DNA from: Hippophae tibetana | Lineage: Eukaryota > Streptophyta > Magnoliopsida > Rosales > Elaeagnaceae | Reading direction: 5' to 3' | Assembly: GCA_037013495.1 (NCBI GenBank) | Contig: CM072810.1 | Span: 86,722,449-86,786,448 of the forward strand | Length of the DNA: 64,000 nucleotides | Part shown: positions 1 through 10,606 of the stretch, piece by piece | How the letters are laid out: every line of letters starts with the position of its first letter | Numbering within the stretch: the stretch's first letter is position 1 | Program-made: the position numbers and the translations under genes | Notes under the pieces: model-generated | What the model was told of the DNA's origin: nothing | Seen by the model: the letters and a program-made list of their open reading frames with translations, nothing else | Database searches by the model: none

Positions 1-123
1 CTTTTTCTATTGTATTACGTCTTTAAACTTCATACATTTTAAGAAATGTCCCTATTGAATGGGAAGTTCTTTAAAAAAAAATTTATTACCAAAATCACAC
101 AGAAGTAAGGCTCATCATTGTTG

Positions 124-374
124 TGGTGAGGTATTTCCTTATCGTGGTAAGTCTTACCACGACACGGGTAAGGCTAGCATGACTTTTCAATGCTTTCTCA
201 TATTTGGCCAATGTCTTTTCATAGACTCCAATTATTTTACCAAAATTACTCAAAGGGAAGGTTTATCCCTGTTATGGTAAGATATTATCTTATCGTGATG
301 AACCTTATCACAATATTGAATGCATATGTGGGAAGGTATTACCTTGTCGTAGAAAGCCTTACCACGATAGGAAT
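124..374. repeat. cluster of three degenerate palindromic repeat units
   Basis: Three related 40-45 bp units lie at about 124-166, 276-320 and 330-374. Each holds a GGTAAGGTATTACCTTATCG-like stretch followed by an inverted CTTACCACGATA-like stretch. In the first unit the arms TCGTGGTAAG and CTTACCACGA flank a single T, a perfect 10-bp hairpin; the other two units have mismatches. No protein-coding sense is seen. It may be part of an old repeat or transposon terminus. The type is unknown to me. Confidence 0.6.
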
Positions 375-895
375 ACCATCCCAATAGGCAATGACTTCTC
401 ACACTCACCAAAGGTTGGTAATAGTTGTCGATACTTTGTTAATGACTCTATAGTGTAGAGATATTTTGATTTTAATATAATGTGTAAGACATACGAGAGA
501 TAATTTTGACAAAATATGAATTTAGTTATAAAATCCTTACTAATTTAGTAAATCACTTCACAAATGAGCCTATAAATTACTACATTTTGCATGTATGGCT
601 ATATGCCATCCAAAGTACGTGCAAGATTTAATTAGTTTGTTGCAATTGTTAATTGATGTATATGGTTAAATCTGATTGGTCATTAACTAAACTTTTGGTG
701 TTAGCTAGCCATAATGCAACGTAAACATGCATGTAATTACAATATAATGTCAAAGTAATTACTTGATGGACTTAGTAGTCTACCCATACAAAAGAAAAGT
801 TGATACTTTCTCATTTTAAACATACAACCATACCCTATACTTTTAAACCTTAATTATTTCTAATTCAAGACTATATTTTGAATACAAAACATTAA

Positions 896-1260
896 GGGGT
901 CGTTTTGTTATGAGCTCTGTTTTCTTATGTTTGAAGTTCATTTTCTATTTTCTAATTCGTTTAGGGGAAAAAAAATCCTTTGGTAAAAAGTTTTGTTTTC
1001 TTCTTTCATTTCCTCTCAAGTCACAATAAAGAAGTAGTAAAGTTAACTAATGAAATTAAGAAAAAGTGAACTTAGAAGGTGATTTTAAAACATCTTTTTT
1101 AAGTTTCAAAAATCATAAAAAGTGTGTAAATATAGAGATGAGTTTCAACTTTAAACCTAATTTTGAAGTTAAAAATGTAATTAATTATCAAACAACACAC
1201 CTTGAAAATTTGAGTTAAAAAACTTGAACTTGAAAACAAAATTAGTCACAAAACATGTCC
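896..1260. mobile_element. Harbinger/Tourist-like MITE, non-coding
   Basis: This 365-bp AT-rich segment starts GGGGTCGTTTTGTTA, and the reverse complement of its right end reads GGACATGTTTTGTGA, giving imperfect terminal inverted repeats. It is flanked by TAA on both sides (893-895 and 1261-1263), which fits the 3-bp TAA/TTA target duplication typical of PIF/Harbinger elements. There is no transposase, so it would be non-autonomous. The TIR match is imperfect and the TSD is short, so the class assignment is moderate. Confidence 0.5.
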
Positions 1261-2385
1261 TAAACTATTGATGTAAATGAATTTATATGAGAATTTGAAC
1301 TTATAAAAAAATAAGAACATATTTGGTTTATGAACTCAATTATGTATCCATCATAAGTTTATATAACAGTTATAATAGACTTAACATTTAGAAAGATATG
1401 AAAATTCATTATTTTTTATTTCTTACAATTGACAAAGATCTATGTTAATTGACTTATGAATTAATGTGTTTTCCATTGTGTCTCTTCCCTGATCTAGGAA
1501 AGTAGTAGCCAATGAGCCTTCTTAGACATCTCACTAACTATATATGCTTTGTTAAGGATTTTTTAGTTAGTGATGCAAATTCATGTAGGGAGCTTGAGCA
1601 CGTGCAGCAAAGAGCGTAGAAATTTTGGAGAATCAAGGAACTAGGAAAATGGTTTGGTGCCAAGGCGAGGGTGATCAAGTTCCCCTTATGGATCGATCCT
1701 GTTCCAAGATACATAACCCTTCGTTTAAACAACATAATTTTGCACTCCTAGAGAAATAAGATGGTGTTTGGGAACCTCACATAGTGGACTTGTTGACAAC
1801 CACATGTTTCAAGTGAAATAATTTGTGAGGTCATTTGACACACATTTTGAAGCTCAAATATTTATGGGTATTTGTGTAATAGAAGATATGAGGGTATAAA
1901 TACTCATCTTATGAGACTTCAAACGTACGAGTGCATCCTAATTTTTGAGAAGAAGACTAGAAAAAGAGAAAGAGTTAGAGCCATATTGTTGAGGGTGAGA
2001 ATGTTCTTGAGTCTATTTAGGTACTTTTCTTGGTGAACGTATTCAAATGTTTTCTCTTATTGAGCGTAGATAATCGTATTTGATCAATTGATGTACTTGA
2101 GGCTCAAAGTTTAAAGCTAGTAGAACTCACTTCCATGGAGGTAAAGAATTGGATGTATGCTCATTCAATTTTTGGGATGGACCAATATAAGAATTGGCGT
2201 GCTAATCCTTTACTTTATGCTCTTTCAATTTCTTGATGATTTTCTATTTCATTTCACATGCTTTGTTGGGCCATTGTTGTTTTGTGTTGTGGTTGGAGTT
2301 TACTTTGTGTCAATTTCTTGATTGCTTGGTTGTTCAATTGTAAATATGGAAAACATCCATTAAATTGAATGTGTCATCAACAAAT
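1261..2385. other. stretch without a recognisable gene
   Basis: AT-rich sequence. The part from about 1490 to 1740 and from 1900 to 2150 is slightly richer in GC and could be decayed retrotransposon, but every reading frame is broken and I recognise no domain. Confidence 0.5.
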
Positions 2386-2408
2386 ACCTGCCATGTCGGC
2401 TCCTCTCC

Positions 2409-2639
2409 TTAATCCATACCACATACTTCTTCATTTACCTCATCATTGGTAAACTCTGGTGATTCACTAAACTTAGCCATAAATTCAACTACCACTTGCC
2501 CCTTTATGGTGATTCTAGACACATACTTAATATCGTACTCACCTAGCTTTACGGGAATTTGTGCCAATTTCCCTATGACTTTTGGTCTCGTCAATACATT
2601 CTTGAGTAGTTGAGAGGTGAGTACTACCACTGTGTGCAA
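2409..2639 (-). pseudogene. gypsy RNase H region fragment
   Basis: A 76-codon open stretch reads HTVVVLTSQLLKNVL, then GEYDIKYVSRITIKGQVVVEF, which is the characteristic end of the RT/RNase H module of plant Ty3/gypsy polyproteins (usually GEYDI.Y.PRTAIKGQ.LADF). It lies directly downstream, on the minus strand, of the RT fragment at 3174-3779; the 2640-3173 gap holds the same protein with stops. The fragment ends at a stop at its C-terminus and no integrase follows. Confidence 0.65.
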
Positions 2640-3173
2640 ACTGAAGTAATGTCTGAGCTTTCACGCACTAATTTTCAAGGCAAAGGCTAACTCGTCGATC
2701 ATTGGATACCTACTTTAGACGTCTGCCAAGATTTGGTTGATGTAGTAGACGGGGTGTTGGACCTTGTCTCTTTCGACTAATAGTACATCATTGCAAGTTT
2801 GGCAGGCCACGACCAAATATAAATAAAGTGTTTTTCTTGGTTAAGGGCCGACTAGGATAGGATATTTACTCAAGTACTACTTAATTCCTTGAAAGGCTTT
2901 GTCACATTCTTCATTCCAAAAATTGATATGTTCTTCCTTAGTATTTTGAAGAAGGGAAAACACTTATCTGTGCACATAGAAATGAATTTGTTCAGTGCCA
3001 CTACTTTTCCATTCAACTATTGAATCCTTATTAAATTGGTAACAAGCTTCATATTGATCAGGGCTTGTATCTTGTCTTGGTTGGCCACTATCCCCCAGAC
3101 AGATATAACATACCTAAAGAATTTTCCTAAAGCAACACCAAAAACACATTTCTTACGGTTAAGTCTCATCCCA

Positions 3174-3779
3174 TTACCTTCGGATTACAAAGAATATTTC
3201 CTTCAAGTACTTGACATGGTTTATGGGTTGTGTTGACTTTACCACCATATCATCGATATATGCCTCAAGATTTCTTCCAAGTTGGTTCGCAAACATCTTA
3301 TTGACTAGGCATTGATAGGTGGCCCTTGGATTCTTTATTTCGGAGGGCATTCTAGTATAGCAGAAGGTCTCATCCTCAGTGATGAAAGATGTTTTATCCT
3401 CATCTTCTGAGTGCATTCTGATACGATGATAACTAGAATATGCATGCAAAAAAATTATCAATCTGAAATTGACGATGTCATCAACCAACTGATCAATGCT
3501 TGGGAAGGGAAAACAATCTTTTGGACACGCATCATTTAAGTCTGTGAAGACTACACACATACAGGGTAATCTGTAAGCCTTCTTCACCAGCACCACATTT
3601 GACAACCAATAAGGGTAGTTCATCTCTCTAATAATCTTGGTCTCTTTGAGGGTAGTGACTTGACTTTTAATCACCTCATTCTTTTCTTTAGGGAACTTCC
3701 TCTTTCTTTGCTTGACACATCTAGCTTTCAAATTGACATTCAATCTATGGGTTATGATCTTAGAGTCGATCTCAGGCAT
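3174..3779 (-). pseudogene. gypsy reverse transcriptase fragment
   Basis: This 201-residue open stretch carries RT signatures in order: the fingers segment (KFPKEKNEVIKSQVTTLKET, degraded from the usual template), WLSNVVLVKK, an FTDLNDACPKDCFPFP block, and the catalytic YIDDMVVKS near residue 173, with both aspartates present. It would copy the element's RNA inside the gag particle. The start ATG is only the first methionine of the open stretch and not a real start, because gypsy RT is a polyprotein part. Some conserved positions are lost (for example the segment after the DACPKD block), and the neighbouring frames have stops, so it is not functional as it stands. Confidence 0.75.
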
Positions 3780-4097
3780 GTCTATAGGCTTACATGCAAA
3801 GACATCAGAATTCTTCTTTAGGAAATGAGATAGTTGTTAATTTACCTATGTTCTCAAGTTCGTGCTCAATTTTAGAGAGTGGTCTTCCACCTTGTCTCCC
3901 ATTGATAGATCTTGTACTTCATTTGTGTTGACTGAATTTGCTATAGACATACACCTCTTGGCTTTTTATGAAAAAGCCTATACTTGGTTGCTACTTAGGA
4001 GTGGTCCCTTTCATAGTGGCATTATAACAACTCTTGGCCTTTTTTGGTCCTACATTATTTCCTTTATGCCCTACTCAATTAGGTATTTGATGACTTG

Positions 4098-4694
4098 TTA
4101 GAAGGTGGATGGAACCACTTTCATCTTGTGTATCCATGGTCTACCCAGGATGGCATTGTAATGTGCTCGGACATCAATTACCATGAAGTTGGTCATCAAT
4201 ATAGATCTATATGCCATGATTGGTAAGACCACAATTCCAATTGTGTAGGTAGTGTTAATGTTAAATCCTACCAAGGGTAGCTTTATCCTTGCTATGTCAC
4301 TTTCCTTTATACTTAAGGCCCTTATTGTTGAAAGAAAAAGAAGGTCAATAGAACTCCTATTGTCGATTATGATCCAACAAACATTGTAGGATCCTATCTC
4401 CAGGGTAATTACCAAGGGGTCTTCATGGGAAGATAAGGTATCGTTCTTCCTGGTGATTTCAGTAGAAGAACTCAACCTTTCAAGATTGTAGACATACAGA
4501 GAGCCAAGAAAGTCTCTGGTGTACCTATTACGCGAGTAGTTGGAGGTCCCGTTGAGCCCGAGGTCTCTATGTATGGTGTAAATAGTCCTTACATTGGACT
4601 CGTTATGAGGGTCCATCTGGCTACCTGAGGGAGTGCATAGCCTCAATATTTCAAGCTTGGGCTGATACCCTACCTCTATTCTATTGGTTCCCAC
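4098..4694 (-). pseudogene. gypsy aspartic protease and gag-pol linker fragment
   Basis: This 198-residue open stretch holds IIIDNRSSIDLLF at the position where gypsy proteases have DTGSS (D-S/T-G), so the active-site glycine is replaced by arginine and the threonine/serine by asparagine. About 75 residues later comes AILGRPWIHKMKVVPSTF, the typical flap-distal ILGR.W end of these proteases. The N-terminal third is a low-complexity linker from gag. It sits between the gag fragment and RT, as expected. The altered active site suggests a dead enzyme. Confidence 0.65.
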
Positions 4695-5029
4695 GAGGTC
4701 TTTTAAGTACTCTATGCCGAGTAGATCCTCTATTTCTTTTTTTAAATGCCTACACTCTCATTTTGTGGCTTACATCCTTGTGGAAAGCACATCATTTAGA
4801 TGTGTCCTTAAGGAAAGCTCTCATTTTTGGAGGCCATATGACATTCTGCTCTTTCTCCATTCTTGATACTGCTTATGCTAAGCTCACCCTCAAGGGTGGA
4901 CCCCTGAATGGAGACAGTGACCTCTCCCAAGGCCTCGTATTCTCAGACCATAGGCCGTTTGCCCTGTGATTAGGCGTGAAACACTTGTTTTTGTTCATTC
5001 TTTTGTCTTAGATTGCCTTGTCTAGGCTT

Positions 5030-5620
5030 ATTCTTTTCTTCTCTTTTTTGGAAAATCTTTCACAATTGTCTTACTGTTCTTATCTAGTCCTAGCTTTCTT
5101 TCCAAATTGATAATTTTTCTCGCATCTCTATAAGCTTCTTCTAAATTATGTGAGACCGTCTTGGTTAACTCTACAAACAAATCAGAATTTTTTTAGCAAA
5201 CCTCCCTTGAAGGCCTCTATTGAAATAGAGTTGGAGCAAACTGCTATCTCTAGATTTTCTTCCCTAAACATTCTCATGTACTCTTCAATAGATTCACCCA
5301 TTCCCTTGGTGATCGAGAAAATATGGTGAGACTCCTTCCTCAAGGATTTGAGGCAAGCGTAATTGGTGACGAAGAACCTAACAAACTATGAAAATAAAGT
5401 TGTGGAGTGAGGTGACAGGTTTTTGAACCATTTCTATGTCCCATCATAAAGGGTAGCAGCAAATAGCTTACACATCATAGCATCTCGTTTGTCCCGAGTG
5501 AGGATCATAAGGGCCATAACCATCTTGAAGTGTTGCACATAAGTTACCAAATCTTTGGTACCTTAGTAGTCGGGGCACTTAGGAGTACTAAACTTGGTTG
5601 GGGGTTTGTCGTGCTCTATT
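5030..5620 (-). pseudogene. gypsy gag (capsid) fragment, broken
   Basis: Minus-strand translation, with several stops and shifts, gives pieces such as WFKNLSP, FVRFFVTNYACLKS, GESIEEYMRMFREE and EAFKGGLLKKF. These follow the retrotransposon gag pattern (W...L, F...F, GE.L.EY..RF). The segment lies upstream of the protease in element order. It is too broken to make protein. The domain call rests on pattern similarity by eye. Confidence 0.55.
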
Positions 5621-6257
5621 TCATCAGAAAATGGGGAGACACATAATTGCTCACAACCCCTATTCATATCGTACAAAACCTTACCCATATCTTTCCCTTC
5701 GCTAGCCTTTCTCAAGGTCTAGTTTTGCTTTCTGTTAGCTTCCTCTAATGCTCGGAATCGTGCATCCTAGCTTTCATGCTCTTACAACAACTACTCGTTA
5801 GTAGGCCCCATCGAGCTAGGAAGAGGGTCGACCATAGTTGTGTTCTTACCCATGGTAGGCTTGGGCACAACATGATCTGGCCTAGTTCTACCAACCATGT
5901 TAGCGACTTGACCTTTAGGGGTGACTAGGTCTGATTGTGATCGAAATACCATGTTCTCTCACCTGGTTTCCTTGAGCTCTTTTCTTAGCTCAAGAAGTTG
6001 ACGTGCTAGCTTTTGGTGGGGATCGGCCTCCCCTATAGACTTATTACGAGCTAGAAAGTTAGGGTCCTAAGTCAATGCTACCTCATCGTTTTCAATTCTC
6101 AATTGCTCTACAACTTGTATTCCTACCACGGTGGTTTGTGATTTTGAAAAACTACGCTTGTCCAGTAAGTCTCTTCTCTTAAAACTTGAGGTAAATCCAT
6201 GAAAATATGGGGTCAAAAACCAAAGCTTGATCTTCAAATTTGAGCCCCACGATGGGA

Positions 6258-6594
6258 ACTAAAATGCTAAGATTAGTCCGATTTATGAAGAGAGAAGTTT
6301 AAGAGTTCTTATGGAATGTATGGATCCCTTAGGAAGTCTATATATAGAGAGAGTATTGTATGTACCCATATTGATTACATAGGGAGTACATATTACAGCG
6401 TGTCATAAGGGTATAAGAGTAAAGAAAAATACATCTAAAGCTTGAGGTCGATCACATCATAGCTCGGTTCGGGGGTCGGTCTTCCAACACCAAGGCTCTC
6501 ATGTGTAGGTAGGGCCATACTACCAGTTTCGTTGTGGCGTGGGCACACATAGGTTCTCCGAAGATGACCTCGCCTGATGGCTCGGGCTATTAGT
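6258..6594 (-). repeat. probable 5' LTR of the gypsy element
   Basis: The segment lies outside gag on the 5' side. It has GC-richer blocks, a TATATATAGAG stretch (about 6340-6350) and an outer edge reading TAGCCCGAGCC on the minus strand, the same as the LTR edge at about 46176. The primer-site region next to it (GTTCCCATCGTGGGG on the minus strand) is unlike a clean tRNA-complementary site. No second LTR survives on the left, so the ends are estimates. Confidence 0.4.
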
Positions 6595-7299
6595 TGGGTC
6601 GAACTGTTAGATAGATAGGGCTCCGAGTCGATTTATATGTGCAAACAGTTATTTTCAAATAAACATTACTACTAACACGTGCATATTATGCATGTATATT
6701 TGTGTGCTTGATTTGACTTAAAAGTGCTTGATCGATTGAGCAAGAATTGATCAAGCTTTCTCGAGAACTCTCAAGTTGGAAATAATACCCTAGAACTGAA
6801 GAGGCCCCTAGGCAATCAGGTAATCCGACCCTAGTTTCAAAGAAAACTTGTTGAAAATTTATAAATTTCCAAAATATTTACCAATTAGCATATGAGTTGT
6901 AAATTGGGGAGTGATGAATTTGTGCCAAGTTTGTTTGATGTCAAATGGGTTTAGTGAGGAGTTACTGATTCTATATAGAAAAGGTTGGGTTTAAAGTGTG
7001 ATGAATGGAATAATATCAAGTTAAGAAAAATATAAAATTGTATTTTGAGTTTGATTCAAATTTCAGTGTAAAGTGCATCCCAAACCAATTTTAGTTTTTA
7101 TTATCTTCACTCAATATGTAAGAAATTCATATTGATACACACTATCATTCATACTCATCTATTCATTTAGATTCGTTGATTATATATATCTTCCGTTGTG
7201 CATTTCTTTGAGAATATTACCTTCACAAAAGATCTACGATAATTCACTAGAGTTTCAATGACTTACTAGAGTTATGGCAACTTATTATAGCCTTGATGA
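6595..7299. other. stretch without a recognisable gene
   Basis: AT-rich non-coding sequence between the gypsy LTR edge and a repeat region. I see no domain, no RNA gene and no clear transposon end. Confidence 0.5.
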
Positions 7300-7620
7300 C
7301 TCACAAGATGTAACCTATTATATCCATTGTATCTGTTGATATAACTTGTTACATCTACCTGAATCTTTACAACTTATTACATCCACATGTATGTCTGTAT
7401 GTAACACGTTAGATCTACCTCTACAAGTTAGTCAATTCAACTTTACTCTATAATTTATAAATCCAACTCTATATTTATATGTAATATGTTATATTTATCT
7501 CTACCTTTGAATGTAATATGTTATATCTATCTCTAATAGTAGCATTGAAGCTTTAATTAGGGTGTAACATCTTACATCAAATTCTACCTTTACATGTAAC
7601 ATGTTATATCCACTTTCGAC
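7300..7620. repeat. degenerate short tandem repeats (TGTAACATGTTATATCT-like)
   Basis: A unit resembling TGTAATATGTTATATCTATC recurs at irregular spacing (for example near 7390, 7480, 7508 and 7595), separated by CTCTACCTTT-like spacers. It looks like a decayed minisatellite. No coding sense. Confidence 0.45.
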
Positions 7621-7683
7621 AAGAACACCAGTGGTGATCATTGGTGGGATGGTCTCTAATGAGGTTGCTGGAGATGTGGTGGG

Positions 7684-8405
7684 ATCTTATAATAATCTCA
7701 TATTATTGAAGTTGTAAAATGAGGGTAATTTGATGTATTTATTAAGTAGTTTGATATAAAACTATGGGTCATATGATGAATTATTGTTAGATATGAAAAA
7801 TTGATCAATTGATCAAAAATAATGCTATTTAGGTAAAAAGTTGGCATTTCTATGGATGTTATCTAATAAATAAATTAAAAATTAACCTTACAAAAAGCCC
7901 ACACTTAAGAAATTGGAGAAGAAGGTTGTTAGATAAATTGTATAAATAAATATTAGTCTCATCCCTAGCTTAAACTCTCACTCTTATTTTTTTTTAGGAT
8001 TGATAAACAACAATCTTTGCCACAATATAATTCAATATCAATCTTGTATCCATTTGGATCTCATAATAATCTCATTTTTTAAAGTTATAAAATAAAGATA
8101 ATTTGATCTATTTATTAAATAGTTTAATATAAAACTATGAGTTTTGTGGTAAATTATTGATAGATATAAAAAATTGATCAATTGATCAAAAATAATGCTA
8201 TTTAGGTCAAAAATTGGCATTTCTATGGATGATATCTAATAAATAAATAAAACATTAACCCTACAAATCTCGCACTTGAAAAACTTAAAGTCGTTAGACA
8301 AATTGTATAAATAAATACTATTCTCATCTCTCTCTCTCTCTCTTGGAGGATTGATAAACAACAATCTCTGCCACAATATAATTCAGTATCAATATTGTCT
8401 CCGTT
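7684..8405. repeat. 374-bp tandem duplication, about two copies
   Basis: The unit starting ATCTTATAATAATCTCAT at 7684 starts again as ATCTCATAATAATCTCAT at 8058, giving a period of 374 bp. Long stretches match with scattered substitutions and small indels, including the self-complementary TTGATCAATTGATCAA, the TTGGCATTTCTATGGATG block and the closing CACAATATAATTCA block. The second copy carries a (CT)n run near 8326-8343. Non-coding in both copies. Confidence 0.8.
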
Positions 8406-10055
8406 TGCAAAATAGTGATACATGTTTCATTAGATACAACCTAACCATTTCAAATCAAAAATTTACCTTATATTTCAGTATAAATTAAATTTGATAAAAA
8501 GAAAATTAATTAATTTCATTTAGTAATAAATTATAGATTACTGCTTTGGCTTAAGAAGGTAGAAGGATTAGCATTGATGTCTTCTATATATGCTCTAAAT
8601 TAATGAAGGATGAAGGTGATATGGGTAAGTAGTTTAAAGAAGTTGATCACATATATCTTTTTAATGAACCATATAGATCATATTGTTTTTATAAAATTAA
8701 CATTAAAGTTTTAATTTGATCATTTATTGAGAAATTGGACCAAATTTTATCATTTATCAGTCATGTAACTAAACTTTAACGATTATTTTTCATCATTTAC
8801 CAGCATATTAATAATCTCAATAAAATTGTTATTCCTAAAATATCTTCAAAATTTTGATAACATAACTAACAAATGATAGAATTTAACTCAATTTCTTAAT
8901 TAATAATCAAAATATAACTTTAGTATTAATGTCACGAAAATAATATGAAATCTGTGTTCCATTAAAAAACTATGAGAATTATGCACTCCATTTATTTAAG
9001 CTATCGAATCATAGCATCGTTCACTCGTTAATAAATGCAGTCAATATTCACAAGTTCAAAGCAATATATATATATATAACACCCTACCGAAGGGCATAAG
9101 GTGAAATTCGTATATATAATATCAAATACTAAATCTATCTAATAATCAGTAGCAGCAAATTCAAAGTCCCATAGTTGTAACAATAAATAGAAATTAATCC
9201 AAACATGACTTGAGGCTTGAATACTGGAAGCTCCTAGGTAGTTGATCTCCGAGAACTCTAACCTATTTAACACTAACCATTTCGTGCAATACGTGCTACA
9301 TGATTTATATGAATACAATTAAATTAACTTTTCCATAGCTGAAGTATAATATATCATAGACCCTATTGTTGGTCCCGACAAGTACTTAAGTACTCGACTC
9401 AGCTTTTATTAACACAAATTTAACATATGTGATCATATATTAATAACAAAAATTAGCTACTTAAATTGTTATTTTCATAAAAACAATTCATTAATAATAA
9501 TTTTATCTAACAATAATTACAATCCATTAAGGATATAATAGAAAATTTATGCATTGTTTTTTCAATAACAAAAGTAATAGTTACAATTTCATTCCATTAA
9601 GAAAATCTAGAAAGAAAACATCCTGAAACCCTAATAAAATGATAAATCATATAAGTACAATGATGAAACTCGTTTGTTTTCCTAAGCTATTAGCTAGCTG
9701 CAAGATCTAGCGCGCGCACAAATTACAAACAGCAGAAACATAATATTGAGATCATCACTTGTTTGACTCAATCTCAATATAAATCAGAAAAAAATAAAAA
9801 ATAAAAAAAATTGTTCCTACGATTCAATCTATATTTAAAAACATTAACTATAGTTGGAAGTAGTTAAATGTGTGTGTGTATGTACATCACTAATTTAAAA
9901 GCATTTTGACGAACACATGACGATCTCAAGCTACAAATCAATGCCCCTACGGTTAGAAATTAATTTAGATTAGGTTGAAGCTAGCCAGTGAAAAAATCAA
10001 ACAGCGACTACCTAATTAATTAAGCAAAAATAATAGATCATTATATACGAATTAC
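8406..10055. other. AT-rich stretch, presumably intron 1 of the MADS-box gene or its decayed remains
   Basis: It lies immediately 3' of the MADS exon 1 donor site on the minus strand. I searched by eye for the keratin-like K-domain exons expected in this direction and saw none. A (TA)n run lies near 9065-9079. Confidence 0.35.
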
Positions 10056-10237
10056 CTGGTGCTAGCAAAATCATAGAGCTTGCTAGTGCTAGAGAAGATC
10101 ATAACTCCAACCTCAGCATCGCACAAAATCGCAAGTTCTTTAGCTTTCTTCAACAATCCATTCCTTCGCTTCGAGAACGTCACTTGCCTGCTCGTCGAAT
10201 TGTCGATCCTTCTAATCACAATCTTACCCCTTCCCAT
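10056..10237 (-). CDS. MADS-box transcription factor, exon 1 (AGL17/ANR1-like), partial
   Basis: The exon encodes 60 residues beginning [18 protein letters not shown] and continuing with the MADS-domain helix ([19 protein letters not shown]) and the SSTSKLYDF strand. This is a nearly full plant MIKC MADS domain, which binds CArG boxes as a dimer in the nucleus. The [14 protein letters not shown] combination is typical of the AGL17 clade (AGL16, AGL17, AGL21, ANR1), known for roles in root response, stomata and flowering. The start is the ATG just after a purine-rich leader. The exon ends at AG followed by GTAATT, a good donor, after 182 nt, the usual length for MIKC exon 1. No intervening, K or C domain exons are visible within the 10 kb downstream. 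It is either the start of a gene with a very long first intron or a truncated copy. The domain itself is intact. Confidence 0.9.
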
Positions 10238-10299
10238 CCTCTCTACTCGTAATTTTATGATTTCCTTTTAGACGATTAAGTACAAATTAATCATTAGCT

Positions 10300-10509
10300 C
10301 TAAAAGAAATTACCATAAATTAATTAATCAGCTGAAATTTATGATCGAAATATAGGTAAAACAAAATGAAGCAAAAAAATTCCAGAGAAAGTGGTGAGAA
10401 AATTATCAGAATGAGAAGGAAAATAAGAAAACAAAATTGGAATCGAAAAGATTTTGATGATAGGGAAATGAGAGGAGAGAGAAGAGAGGGAGAAAAGAAA
10501 AAAACTTAC
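10300..10509 (-). other. probable 5'UTR intron of the MADS-box gene
   Basis: On the minus strand a GTAAGT donor follows TCTTCACGAA at 10509-10504, and a pyrimidine-rich acceptor TTTCTTTTAG ends at 10300. Removing it would join a short untranslated exon (about 10510-10570) to the exon that carries the ATG at 10237. Leader introns are common in plant MADS genes. This is inferred from splice signals only. Confidence 0.5.
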
Positions 10510-10597
10510 TTCGTGAAGACTTTTATGCTTTAAATGGAGACAAATTAACGGAGGTTTTGGCCGTACTGAGGAGGATTCAACTTCATTGAACAAAGAA

Positions 10598-10606
10598 GCT
10601 ATATAA
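10598..10606 (-). promoter_or_regulatory. TATA box of the MADS-box gene
   Basis: The minus strand reads CCTTATATAGC here, about 30 bp upstream of a plausible start of transcription near 10570 and about 360 bp upstream of the ATG. It is placed correctly for the inferred leader exon and intron. Confidence 0.5.

Larger units (their letters stand above)
2386..6594 (-). mobile_element. Ty3/gypsy (Tat-like) LTR retrotransposon, decayed, 3' truncated
   Basis: Read on the minus strand, the order is a 5' LTR-like segment (about 6594-6258), gag (about 5620-5030), protease (4694-4098), reverse transcriptase (3779-3174) and RNase H-type sequence (2639-2409). That is the canonical Ty3/gypsy order. Integrase and the 3' LTR are missing; the similarity stops near 2386. 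Stops and frameshifts break every domain, so the element is inactive. The LTR edge motif TAGCCCGAGCC is shared with the LTR-like segment that ends near 46176, which suggests that the two gypsy remnants are relatives. The YIDDMVVKS catalytic box is usual for Tat-lineage elements. Confidence 0.75.

Noticed and set aside
10080-10593. Open frames on the plus strand at 10080-10271 and on the minus strand at 10339-10593 near the MADS exon
   Set aside because: The first is antisense to the MADS exon; the second lies in the leader exon, intron and promoter and is low-complexity.
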